Part shown: positions 1 through 11,619 of the stretch, piece after piece
How the letters are laid out: each line of letters opens with the position of its first letter
Numbering within the stretch: the stretch's first letter is position 1
Assembly: GCA_013396655.1 (NCBI GenBank)
Contig: WBMV01000462.1
Location: forward strand, 2,103,807-2,167,806
Source of the DNA: Campylorhamphus procurvoides
Lineage: Eukaryota; Chordata; Aves; Passeriformes; Dendrocolaptidae
Direction of reading: 5' to 3'
Length of the DNA: 64,000 nt
Program-made: the position numbers and the translations under genes
Notes under the pieces: generated by a model
Databases searched by the model: none
What the model saw: the letters and a program-made list of their open reading frames with translations, nothing else
What the model was told of the DNA's origin: nothing

Positions 1-589
1 CTCAGTGCCAAGTTGCAGAATAAATGAGGAATGTAGTAAAGGGGAACACAGATGACCAGAGAGGTCCAGCCCTTGGAATAAACCCTCTCCCTTCCTCCCT
101 TGAAGTCACCATCTTGTATTTCTCCTGTTCATATTGCTTCTATTTCTACAACAAGAAAAAACACCATTACAAGTGGAAACGCCTCTATAGCACAATCTCT
201 CTGCAGACCACCATCATTAAAGAAAAAAAAAATTTAAAAAAGGGCTTAGTATTATTTTCAGTAATTGCAGCAGCAATTAAAGTTAGCCCGGCCCCCCCTT
301 AAATACTTTCAATTACTCGGGTGAGGACAACAAAGGCCTTGAGCAATCAACACTCTTGAATAGGCAGGTAATTCTGTAATGGATCATCTAACAGACAAAC
401 CAGAGCTGCACCAGGGTCCTCATTTTCCCCAGCCACACCTCAGGTGTGATCCCAGCAGGAGCAGGGGGATTTGGTACAACCATCCCTGACCCACACACGA
501 GGGGTGTGTTTATACCATCACTCAGGTACCAGCTACATTAGACAGACTCTAATGCCACCCCTACCTTTAGGAGGCTGTTCAAATAAATT
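1..589. other. Non-coding sequence, no gene recognised
   Basis: No exon of a known family is visible here on either strand. The open frames are short and resemble nothing I know. A plus-strand AATAAA lies at 582-587, but no transcript that would end there can be identified. By synteny this could be the first intron of PRRC2B on the minus strand; that is inference only. Confidence 0.4.
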
Positions 590-1420
590 AGCCTTTGAAG
601 TGAGGTTTGACACAAAGCTTTATTAAAAGGCTTTATTAAGATGTCACTATAAAGCAAAATCATTTTAATAAAAAATATTTAGGAACATTGCTCATATTTA
701 CTGAAACAAAAATACTTTTGTAAGTCCTGCATCTCCTCTCCAGCACTTGTATGGAGCATTTACTTACTTTTCCAGTTTCAGCCAGTTGGCTGAGTTACCC
801 TTTTAAGCTCCCATGCACACACAGAAGAATAAAAAAAAGCTCAGAGTTCATCAAAAAAATGCACTGTAAGACCAAAATAAAATTCTCCAAATTTAGAAGC
901 AACAAGGCACTCTGTAACGACAACTTTGAAAACCTCTATCAAACACATTATTTACTTTTTTTCTTTTCAAGAAAGGTATCTGTCAAGTCATGTAAAAATA
1001 TATTTTCTTGACAATGAAAACAGCTAAAAGCATCCTCAAACATGTCATAGATATCTAGTTTACTCAGGCTGTGCAGAAAAGCAGACCAGTCTAACAAAAG
1101 GATAAAAGAAATCAATTTGTACTTAGGGTACTTATCAAATTAAGCACAAAAATCCAAATACAGCCAACAACAGATGTAATCACACTGATTTGAGGAAATG
1201 TGTAATTTAAAAAAAAACCAAACCAACAGAAACAAAGCAGTAACCTAACACAGTATTTGTGATTTGTCTAAATATTATTTTTAATCTTAACTTTTTAACT
1301 GTAACAAGAAAAACACTAGACCATTTCATAGAAGTCGTATGGGAGAGGCCTTGTATACTGTACTCCCAAAATACTGTTAACCAGGAAGAACTTCTTAAGC
1401 CAGAGACCTAAAACAAGCAG
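590..1420. other. AT-rich block with tandem minus-strand poly(A) signals
   Basis: This block is clearly more AT-rich than the DNA to its right and is full of short A and T runs. Two TTTATT hexamers (619-624 and 632-637) read as AATAAA on the minus strand and lie in a 13-bp tandem repeat. The texture resembles a vertebrate 3' UTR running leftward, but I find no coding frame to its right that would own it. It may equally be AT-rich intronic sequence. Confidence 0.35.
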
Positions 1421-2089
1421 CATGGCCCACAATGAACCAAAAGAGCTCCTCAAGAGCTGCTGCTCATCCAGGCCCATTTACAACACTTCATTTAGAGTGA
1501 AAAACGCAGGTAATTATTTAATCTTTTCAGACAGAAAACATGAAAACGTCTCTCTCCATCCTCTCTTTAAATTCCACTTTCAGAATACAGTCTCGGCCTC
1601 CCTATCTCTTCCAGATGACTTTACTCCTCAATCCCTGTCCCAGAGCACCAGTTTTTAGGAAGCTGGGGTTTAACTACTCCAGTGACAACTAAATGTGGGA
1701 AAGGCAGAGAAATCTACTCATCAGGAGCCAATTCTCCAAACTTGGGCTCAAGACAGGGATCAGCTACTTATACATCATGGAAAGGCCCATTCCAGTGGAG
1801 GCCTCCCTTGCAAAAACTTCCCCTATAAACCTGGATTCAGTGCTGGAAAGGGTGTGATGCCTTCCCCCTAAGCAGAGGATGTAGACGCTGCAATGTGCTT
1901 ATACTTTATACCCATTCCTGGAAAGAAACAAAATTACTGAAGTCCTGAATATCTATGTTTATTGCACCTTATCACCCCAAACACCAGTAACACCAACACA
2001 CAGACATTTCACGAGCTGATACTCAATGAGCATCTCATCCTTTACACGTCCAGAAGACAAAAACAAAACAACTTCCCCAGCAAACCCCA

Positions 2090-2658
2090 CAACTCCCAGC
2101 TCATTCAAACCCCTCTCGGCAGCTCTGACTTCGCAGATTAGGGCGTTTTTCAAAGCACTTTAAAGGAAGAAGCAACCAAAACCCCTCCTGGCTCACATCC
2201 AACACGACTAAAACCACCCCCCCGGGGTGGAGATGCCCAGCACTTGTACCAGGACCCCCATTAGCGACCCCCCAGCTCGCAGCACAGAGATGGAAAAACT
2301 CCTCCCTTAACACACACACAAAAAAACCCAAAACCATAAAACCAAACCCTAAACCATCTTTCCAAACCCACCGAACGAGCTCGCCCGGCGCACAAACTCC
2401 CTCCTCTCTCTCCCCAGCCGCATTTGGGCCTTTTGTAGCTCCCTCACAACAACAAACCGGCCGGGCCTTCTGGACGCCGCCCCCCCCTCCCCTTGTTTTG
2501 CTGATCCCCACACACACACACAAACACAAATATCTTTGTGTGCCACTCCAGACCACCAAGACAATCAACCTGACTCTACAGGGGGGGATCCCGGTGGGGC
2601 GGAGGGCCCGGGCAGGCCCCACAGGAGCCCCGGCGATCCTGCAGGCCGCGGGGCCGGG
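2090..2658. promoter_or_regulatory. GC/CpG-rich segment, possible PRRC2B promoter side
   Basis: Base composition changes here from AT-rich to GC-rich with many CpGs, ending at an assembly gap. A short CA repeat lies at about 2508-2527. In human, the gene next to PLPP7 on this side is PRRC2B, in the same orientation as PLPP7, so its first exon and promoter would be expected to the left of PLPP7 on the minus strand. No start of the PRRC2B protein can be read here. The assignment rests on synteny and composition alone. Confidence 0.3.
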
Positions 2659-2666
2659 NNNNNNNN
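2659..2666. other. Assembly gap (8 N)
   Basis: Eight Ns interrupt the sequence exactly between the GC-rich segment and the purine tract. The true gap length is unknown. Hard-to-sequence GC-rich or triplex-prone DNA is a common reason for such gaps. Confidence 0.95.
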
Positions 2667-2980
2667 GGAGGAAGAAGAGGGAGAAGAAGGAGGAGGAAGA
2701 GAGGATGGAGGAAGAAGAGGGAGAAGAAGGAGGAGGAAGAGAGAGGAGGAGGGAGATGGAGAAGGAGTAGGCAGGAGGAGAGGAGGAAGAAGAGGGAGGA
2801 GGAGGGAGAAGGAGAGGGAGAAGAAGGAAGGAGGGGGGAGGAAAAGGGGAAGAAGGAAAAAGAGGGAAGAGGAGGGAGAAGAAGGAGGGAGAGGGAGAAG
2901 GGGGAGAAGGAGGAAGGAGAGGGGGGAGGAAAAGGGAAAGGAGGAGGAAGAGGGAGAGGGAGGAGAGAGAAAGAGAGGGT
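2667..2980. repeat. Polypurine (GGA/GAA) low-complexity tract
   Basis: About 310 bp of the plus strand is almost entirely A and G, with only a few T or C interruptions (for example near 2704, 2755 and 2769-2773). It is built from imperfect GGAGGAAGAAGAGGGA-like units. Such homopurine/homopyrimidine tracts can adopt triplex (H-DNA) structures. The open frames that run through it in several frames are artefacts of composition. Confidence 0.9.
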
Positions 2981-5900
2981 CACAAATCATGTGCTGTCAC
3001 CCATGTCCTTGTCCATGAAGGGAAAGTGGCTTTAGGGGGATTTTGGAGCACATTTCCATGGCATAGGCAATGCCTCAGGAGGAAAAGTTCCTACCTCTCT
3101 CCAGGTTATAGGAACAGTGTAAGGCCAGGCACCTGGATCACTGCTCATGAGAAATGTGTCTGATCTCAAGCAGTGATCAAGAGTAATTCAGGGGGAGGAA
3201 ATGCATGAACAGCTTTCTGGACCATATGTGATGTTCCTACAGTTGATCTGCACTGCTATTGAAATTGCCAGGCACTGAGCTACCAAGAGATGCACCAGCA
3301 CTGCTGAAAACCATCATCTGGTTGTCAGATCCCCTCCTTTTCTAGATATCAAAGTGTTACACTACTCCTGCTGCCCCTCTGGTGTCTCATCTCATCTTTC
3401 CAGCAGTGTGATTTTCATGCCTAGAGACAGGAGGCCAGTACCCTCCACTTCTTTCCTTATAGGAGCCCACCCTCCTTCCTGACATTGCCAAATTCCCACT
3501 CTCCCAGCTCACTGGGCAGGCAGGGCATTAGTCTGGTGCATTTAGTTTTCTTCCTCCACCAGTCAGAAAAGTACACACAAATAGCTCTTCTACACTTGCT
3601 TCCTGCCCATACAAACCTCACTGTCCCTTGTGAGAGCAGCTATAGGTCAGCCAGACTTCCAAAGGGTGCCTCTGGTTTGGACTCCTGCTGTTCTCATTCA
3701 GCCACCTCACTCTACAGGACCGTGTGGTTTCACACCCCGAGATGGAAGAGGAGAGTGAACCATCTCGTGCTGTGCTTGTTGTTTAACAACAAGCACCCAA
3801 AGGCATTATTGCTGCCCTTGGGGAGGTCAGGAGTCTGGGATCCCCTCACCTTCTGTGACTCACAGAGCCACCTACAACCCCACCAGCAGCAGGTGACTCA
3901 CACAGCTTTGGCCAGGTCAGTGCTGGGCACACCTGCCTCTCTAATAAGCAGTTTTCCAAAGGTCTCCTGTGCATCTCCAAGGCAACAATCCAAGGCCAAG
4001 GGAATAGATGCACCAATTAAAGGAAAAACTAATGCAACCTGTTGTGGGGATCAAAAGGCCAAAGGAAACAAATGAAAGACAATTGCACATTCATTCCCAC
4101 GTGTGTACACTGCAGTCCCCACAAGCTCCTGGCTTTTCCACGTGTGCCCAGCAGTGTGCCAGGGTCAAATCTGTGGAGTTCTGCAAGTCTCCTGGCTCAG
4201 GACTGAATTGGGGCTGGGCTTCCCTCCCTCTCACTGTCCAAAGATGGGTATGACCTGAACAGTGAGAGGACAGAGCCTGTCCCAGCCACCAAAGGGAAGA
4301 GTGTGGCTCCTCTACAACAGGTCTCAGCTGGATGAAGTTCAGTGCACAGCTCTATGCAGGATCTGTTTTGGAAGGACTGCTCACCCATTCTGATTTTTGT
4401 CCTGCTCCAGAGATCTTGGAAAATTATCCCTGGACAAGAGAGCCAAACAAAGGAAGAGTCCTGCTTCCTCTTCCCAGGACTAATTACAAGAGAGGGCAGA
4501 AATCCTGCTGTGTTCCTTTCACTAGTGAAAAATCAAATAGAAAATACTCACTGCAGAGGGCTTACAGCATCTACAGAAATGTCTTGTGGTATAAAGCCTC
4601 CTAGAAATAATAGAATTTCTATTATATTCTACAGCTTCTACAAAAATTTACTCTGAATCCATCAATCCCTGCCCGTGCCTTGCACAGTGCAGGGTGATTT
4701 ACAACCTAAATGCTCCTGTGCCATTTTGCTACCACTTTGCTCAGCTGTAAATGGCAGCCTGCACCACAAGACAGGACCTTACTGCCCTCACAGTCATTCA
4801 AAAAACTCCACAATCCTTTTGGAAAAAGCAAAGCAAACCTGCCCTGTTCCCCATTTACCAGCACACATTTACCTTACCAGGTCAGGTCACAGTCCCTCCA
4901 GTTTTCCATCTGTCTCAGACAGCAGCCAACATCAGCTGCTGCAGGAGAAACATGCAATGGCCAGTTGTGGAATAACCTGTTCACAGGAGAATATGCTTTC
5001 TAATCCCATGAGGTAGGAGCTGCTTTATGCCCTGAAGCGTGAAAATCATTTTAAATTCAGTTGTGTCTAAATCGAGGATGCCTCATGCCTGCACTGACTT
5101 CATTAGCTCATCTGAACAAGCTACAGGGAAGTTCAAGCCTGCAACTAAGTGAACAGGGCCTTAGGACCCAAACCCAGTCAACAAGAACATCAATAGACTT
5201 CAGCTGTCATATTTGAGAGGTGAGAGGGAAGACATGAGTAGCTCTGGCAGTTCTCTGTAATCCTGTGTATGAGGTTGTGCTATCCAAATATAAGGAAATG
5301 CGTTGAAAGCCAGACCTCAAACACAATAAGGGGACATTGGGTCTGAAATATAAAAGATTTATTTTTTCCCCTTTTATTTAACACCTAATATCAATAGAGA
5401 TGATTTCATAAACTTGTTTTTTTTAAAGAAGAATAAAGAGATATTCTGATGAGAGAGAAAGCTGGAGGCTCTTACCTCTCTAAGCTGAAACAGAGTATGA
5501 AATACTGGGAATGGGAAAAGAGTGTGAAAACCCAGGAATCTTGTCATTTACTCCAAACTGAGTTAATTGTGATCAAGGAAAGCAAAAACTGCAACCCTAC
5601 ACTCACTCTAACTCTCACTCTCACTAACTCATGGCATGGCCCCTCTGTGAATCTGCTTTAAGGATCTGGTGTGTTGTGACACCATTATGAGAGCTCTGCT
5701 TTCGGAGTTAGTTTGTAGGGTCTCATAGTTTCCCCCACCACCAGCATTTGTTGAATAACTGATCCATTCATGGGGTATCCAACCTATCTCTGGCCTAGAG
5801 ATTGCTCAGCCATTATTTGTATAAAGATTTACCTTACAGGTGGGTGTGAAAAAAGGCACGTTAGTTAAGATGATCTCACTCTAACCAAGTCTCACCATTG

Positions 5901-7829
5901 AGGAAGGACAAAGCCACTGAGTCCAGCTCCTACTGGGTACCCCCAATTATAGCCTTATGTGCCATTTTTTAACCCTTCTCCCCCAGTTTTCCAATTGAGA
6001 GTAGATTCAATCCATTACTTATTGCTTCTTCTAGCTGCTGGATCAGGTAGAGGCTGTTTCTTTTCCTTTTTCCTTTGCAGCCCATGGGATTTGCAAGCTC
6101 TGTGTGCAAATGAGATGCCATAGAAGTGTCTGTTTGCCAGCTATTGTTTGTCATTTTAAAGGCTGCAGACCCACTCCATTCTTCATGAGCAAACACTGGC
6201 TGCCTGAACAACAAACCAAAATGCACTAAAAAAGGAAATCATTTAAAACAGAGCTGATTAAAAGGAAGAAACTGTTCTTCCAATGAGTAGTGAATTGCTT
6301 TCAGCCAGCTTGAGCCCTGAGCTTTCCTTGCAACAAGAACCAAATACCCGTTGCCTGATCCTGCAAGTATTTTGGAGGCACTTCATCAGCCACGACTTCA
6401 GTTTTTCCTCATGCATAACTGCAAAACAAACCCACTGCTTCTGCTCACCCTGGCTTGGTGGTTTTTCCTTTGGCTGTGCTGTTCAGAAACTAGCAAGGCT
6501 GTTCTTTGGGCAGCTTTTAAAGCCTTGCCTTTCTTGCTACATCCACTTGGAAGCCCTCACATAGCTTTGGTTTCTTAAACAGCAAGAGGTTCAAGAAAAA
6601 AAAAAATCAAGAAACACCACACATCTTTGTCACAGTGTGCAAGCTTGTGTTCTTCAAAAGACTCCAGAGATTGTTGGTGACACGCTGAGTTTTCAACACA
6701 TTCAGAAAAGAGGAGAAAACAGGGAGATGGAGGTGCAAGTACTGAAGTTTTGTCAGGCAAAGACCTGGGGTTTTTTTTCAATGCAACACTCGCTTCCAGA
6801 ACACACAGAAAAACATATCTATAAGCACCTGCTTTATTCAGTTAGCACCTGTTTGCTCTATCAAAGCCCCCTTTTTCGGAGAGGTTGGGAAAAAAACCCT
6901 CTAGATAAACAAGGGAATGCAGTTATTTAAACACAAGGAATATTTCTGAGACAGGCAAAACATTTCTTGTTTACTCAACCTGTCTGACTTTTGACAATTC
7001 ATAGGCAGATCACTGGATTATATAAATGCATCAAGCTTCTTTCACTCTAAATCTGAAGATCAGCAATTATCCCAAACAACACTAGAGACAAACCTCTCCA
7101 GAAGAAGTGATTTTGCAGTGTTGAACATTCAGTTCAGATTTAAACTAACACATAGTTTTGTTTCCTATCTTGAAACCCTTATAATGACCATAGTTGTGGT
7201 GAGAATGTGAATTCACAGACACGTTTGGGTTCCCAGTTCCAACCTTTGACCACAACCATCCTATTCCTTCCCTCTCTGTGCTGTGAGACAGCTGTTGTTT
7301 CACAGCTCAGAAATATCGTGCTTCACCCTGCTAAAGAGAACTATCAGCTGCTTCTGAGTGTGATGAAGCTGATGAGAATAAGTGATTTTGGGAGAGCTGC
7401 AATCCCTGCTGTATGCAAGCCAGCTCTCACTGTCCCTGCAGAGTGTGGCTCTGATCAGGAATGGGATGATCACAGCTCAGCCAGCGTGTGAATCCTGCAC
7501 GCTGCAGAGACAGGAATGGTAATTGCAATTAACAGGGGCTGCGGGATTCACTTTCAGAGCTCCCTAAACCAAGGCTGTTGTTTGGAGCATCTCCAGATCT
7601 GCCACATTCCCTTTTTCTTAGGAAATTAATTAAATAATGGTGCTCTTCAGTGAGTGTTTTTTCTCTTAACTAGATTTGTTCCTTCTATCTCATGGGATCA
7701 CACCAAGTCACTTTGAGTTCAGCCTCTTCTTTAATTGTTAACACAATTCCTAAATATTTCAGTGGGTGCTCAGGAAAACACAGCACCCACTGCTCCATCC
7801 ACCTCGGGCCCCTCCATCCCTGCATCCTG
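2981..7829. other. Intergenic, no gene recognised
   Basis: No exon, RNA gene or interspersed repeat could be identified. The open frames are short, lack family resemblance and do not combine through plausible splice sites. A small ACTCTC-like simple repeat is present near 5600-5630. Confidence 0.5.
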
Positions 7830-8180
7830 CCGGGAGTCTCGGGGTGTGACATCCCACGGGGCTCTCCCCTGGCGTGGGGGACACAGGGCACAGCTCCTGG
7901 GACACTGAGGGGGGTCTCATGACCCGGGACATCGGTCCCGGGAGGCGGCGACATCCCGCAGTGTCCCCACTAGATGGAGCGACAAACCCAGCCTGGAGCC
8001 GCCGCCGGGCGAGCCCCGCTCTCCCCAGTCTCCCCAGTCCCGGCTGCGGGGGGACCCCAGTGCCCGAGGGTCGCCTCCCCTGGCAGCAGGCAGCCCTGTC
8101 CCCGCATCTCCCACTCGGGAGCAAAAGGTCTGTGCTGGGGGGACAGCCCGGGGTGGGCTCACACCTACCAGGGGTGCTCA
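7830..8180. promoter_or_regulatory. Orphan CpG-rich patch with CTCF-like motif
   Basis: A short GC- and CpG-rich patch stands out from its flanks. It holds an 8-bp perfect inverted repeat, CCCGGGAC and GTCCCGGG at 7923-7930 and 7935-7942, separated by ATCG. At 7967-7980 CCACTAGATGGAGC matches the CTCF core consensus at 13 of 14 positions. No gene start is recognisable nearby, so an insulator or distal element is as likely as a promoter. The long overlapping frames on both strands here follow from GC content. Confidence 0.35.
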
Positions 8181-11100
8181 GAGAGGCAGCCAAGGCATCG
8201 AGTGGATGCTTCACCACGTGCGAGTCGGGTTTTCCCTGTGCTGTGAGCTGAAAGCGTTCACCTGCAGCATGGGGAGGAGAAGAGGTGATGGGAAGTGTGG
8301 GCAAAACAGCTGGAGGGGATGGGGGAAAAGCAGGGAGAGCCCTGGGAAAGACATGAATGAAGGAAAAGGGGATGAAAGGGTAACAGAAAGCGAATGGAAT
8401 GGGGCCACACTGATGAAATAAATCCATGTTGCAGAGAAATTCCCTTTTCTATCCACATAGTCCACTGATGGAACACAGCAGGATGGAAACAAGCACCCTG
8501 TGTAGGGACACAAAGGGGAGCCAAGGTGACAGAGAAGCCCAGGGTACCAGGGGAGAAGTTAGAGCTGTCCCCTTCCCTGGCTCCAATCTCCTTCCAGAGC
8601 TCTGGTCACCACCAAGGTCAGGTCTGTACAGTGGGCTCAACAGGAGAGCAAGAGAGAAAGGCCAAGGGTGAGGGAAAGGGAGGAGACTGGGAAGGAAAAA
8701 ACCATGGATGGAGTTGCCCCAGACCTGTAAAGCAGCTCCATTTTGCTATTTAAAACCTGCCCAGGGAGTGCTAATGAACTCGGCTAATGTCACCAGCAGT
8801 GGTAAACACAGGCTGGCTCACACACTCACACCAAATCACCCTGCAGCTTTGTTGAGCCCCTGGGACTGGGCTTGTTTGTGTGATGTGGTGGAGATGTGGG
8901 TGTGCTACAGCCCACCTTGAGCAGGAGATTTGGGCAGCTCTGCTCTGTGCACCCCAGGGCTGGCAGTGCCACCCAGGGGCCCCCAGAAGGCTCCTGCATC
9001 CCCTGTGCCTGCCCTGGAGTAGCCCAGCCCCGGATTGCATCATCACCACAGTTTTGCTGAATGTGCCGTTCTTTCCTCCCAGTTTGTCTCCAAGGGACCT
9101 GAGGCTCCTCTGCTTTGCCCTTGCAGTCCTGGGGAGAGGAGCGTGGGCAAAGGCAAAGGTTGTGACCACAGAAAAGGTTCAGCAGAGAGGGATGAAAACC
9201 TGGGGGCTGGCAGGTCCCATCCTGTCTAAATAGACACGGGGGCCAAGTGCCACCACGGTGTACAGCAGCCTGGGGACACAGGGTGGAGTGGGCAGGTGGC
9301 AGTGCTGATGCTACACCCCAGGAAGCCAAACCTCCCTGTGCTGCAGGGCTGGACCAGGGCTGATTTTAGGCACAAAACCAGAGGACCTGGGAAAAGAGTG
9401 CCATGAGTCTGCCTTGAGCAGCACCAGCAGCCTCTCCTGTGCTGCAGGAGGTGCAGAGGCCTCGAGGTCTCTCCAGACTCCCCCACACCCCCTCCTGTGG
9501 GTGGGGATGGGCTGTGGGGCTGGCAGGAAGGAGCCCCTGTCCTTGCCCAGGGTGTGCATCTCATGTCCCCTCACCACAGAGGAGAGCCAGGCGGTGCCAG
9601 GGCTGGCAGGAGCTGCAGTGGGAGCACAGCCAGGGGGTTATTAATAACCTGCTGAGTCAGGGGGGGCTCTTGGGTTTCAGGATCACAAGACACAGACGCC
9701 GAGCAGCTCAGATGGATCTCCCTCGTTCCCACTTTTTACATTGACAGGAACAACTGCTAAGCTGGCCTTGTTCTATCCACAGGGCAGCCCAGCCCCATCC
9801 TGCACCCCGTCACTGCACCCAGCAGGGATACAGGGTGAGGACTGGAGCTGCCACATCCCCAGAATACAAGAGCTGCCCTAAAGGAATTAAACAAGGAAGG
9901 CAGGGGCAGAGGCACACAGCACTGATCAGCAGGGTTAAGAGATAGGATCTATACCAGCCCTGTTCCTCACCAGCATCATCCAACAACATCAGGGAGAGAA
10001 AAATGAGTGCCACAGGCTTCCAGTCCTGCTTCCCTGCAGGGTCCTCTCTGCAACCCACAAAAAGGCAGTGCCTGGGCCTGACTTCCTGCTCCTGCCCAAA
10101 TGGGAACTTGTAAAATGCAAAGAGAATTTGGAGGACCTTGCAGACACACACGTTGTGGTGTCTCATTCTGAGTTCTGCAGGGGATGAAAAGCCTCCAGGG
10201 ATGGGGCAGCTCTCACAAGTGTGAGACGGGATCAGCTCTCCCAGAAAGTGCGTTGTCCCATCCTGGCTGCCACAGGGTTGCTTGTGTTTCTCTTGAAACC
10301 CTTGGTATCACCACACTGACAGGCTAAGGTCTGCTCTGGGACGGCAATCCCTTATGCATGGCTATGGAAAAGCAGCTGGCAACATAGAACAGATTCCCTT
10401 CCAGATGCAGCAGCCCGTGGTAGCAGCGTGCATTGCAGCTGGAGGGTTTCTGCAGCAAATACTGTGCAAGGACAGCTCGAGTGGCCAAAGCCATCCCAGG
10501 TCTGAGCCTGGCCCTTGGGGTGCTATCAGGGCAGGGGGGTGTAGGGACCCCTCACACGCACGAGGTCCCATCACTCGCTGCTCTGTGTGAGGGGATCTGA
10601 CACTCCAAGAGCCCTTTAGGGCTGTACAACCCGCTGGGCTGGGCTGTGGTTGCTCCCCTGTGCTTTTGCCAGGCCCCAATTCCCTTTCCCCATCCAACCC
10701 CTCGGCTGTGCTGGGACCTATTGGGAAGGGAGAGCACCCCCAGCTTTTGCTGGCAATGTGTTCCAGGCTGGCAGCATCTCCACCAGCTATTTTTTCACCC
10801 AGGACAGGACCAAAATAAGCCTGTCTCACCCCTCCCCAGCAGCTGTTAGGGACATCACCCTGGCCATGCCGGTGTTCCCTGGCCCCTCTGCTGTCACAGC
10901 ACTCACAATTGCTGTTGCTGTAGCTGCCACTTGCAGGGGCTGAAAAAAAGTGAAGTGCTGAAGCTCTGCTTGACTTCTGTGTCCCCAGAGAGGTCTCATT
11001 CGGTTCTATCAGGCTGTCTGAGCTGCTGAGCCCCGTTCATTTCAATTAGCCCGATAGCTTTCCAATCCTATTTACCTTTATGAATGTGTGAGCATCTTGC

Positions 11101-11200
11101 TGCTTCCCACAGCAGCACAGATTAAAGGGCGAGCGAGAAAAATGTGCCATGTGATATCAGACACCGTGCCCGTTGCGAGGCCGACCCACAAGCAGTTTAT
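8181..11200. other. Intergenic, no gene recognised
   Basis: I see only short or composition-driven open frames and no recognisable repeat or RNA gene. Confidence 0.5.
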
Positions 11201-11226
11201 TTCCTGCAGTGAGTAAACTGAGACAC

Positions 11227-11613
11227 AGATAAAGCCCTATCGAAGGGATGCCGAGCTGGGAGCAGCCTGCAGGGTTAACCCACAGATTAGCCAGGAACCC
11301 AGACTTTGCCTTTTGGTTTTAAACAGACAGGTGATGCACCTTTTGGCAGATAAAAGATGCATTTTTTGACAGAAAAGCCTGGAAAGGCCGTGGTCCCACC
11401 AGTCTCCTTTTTGAGTAGGTGCTCCCTCCCAGCAGGACCTGTCCTTAGGTCCATGTTCCTCTCTTGGATTTTAACAATCATTTACCATCTCAACACATTC
11501 CAGCACTTAAATAGGCTCCTTGAGAGCGAGAGATAAGGTATCAGCTTTCCGGTTCATCTTGCCAGTCTGTCTGCAGCAGATAAGCATGTTGGGCAGCAGG
11601 AAAAAGGTTATCT
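11227..11613. promoter_or_regulatory. Cluster of five AGATAA (GATA-factor) motifs
   Basis: AGATAA occurs at 11227-11232, 11348-11353, 11531-11536 and 11578-11583, and as TTATCT at 11608-11613. The motif is expected about once per 2 kb on two strands. The 11578 copy is preceded by CTG at exactly eight bases (11567-11569), the spacing of the composite TAL1/GATA motif. This suggests an enhancer active in blood or another GATA-factor tissue, but binding cannot be shown from sequence. Confidence 0.35.
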
Positions 11614-11619
11614 AGAAAG

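Noticed and set aside
2101..2622. 173-codon minus-strand frame
   Set aside because: It falls in GC-rich probable 5' non-coding DNA, runs to the gap edge, and its glycine/cysteine-rich composition follows base content.
1..2658. PRRC2B coding exons
   Set aside because: Synteny predicts the gene on this side, but no conserved PRRC2B N-terminal peptide could be read in any frame, so no coding feature is claimed.
2536..3018. Glu/Arg/Gly-rich and Ser/Pro/Leu-rich frames through the purine tract
   Set aside because: They are translations of a low-complexity repeat and cross an N gap.
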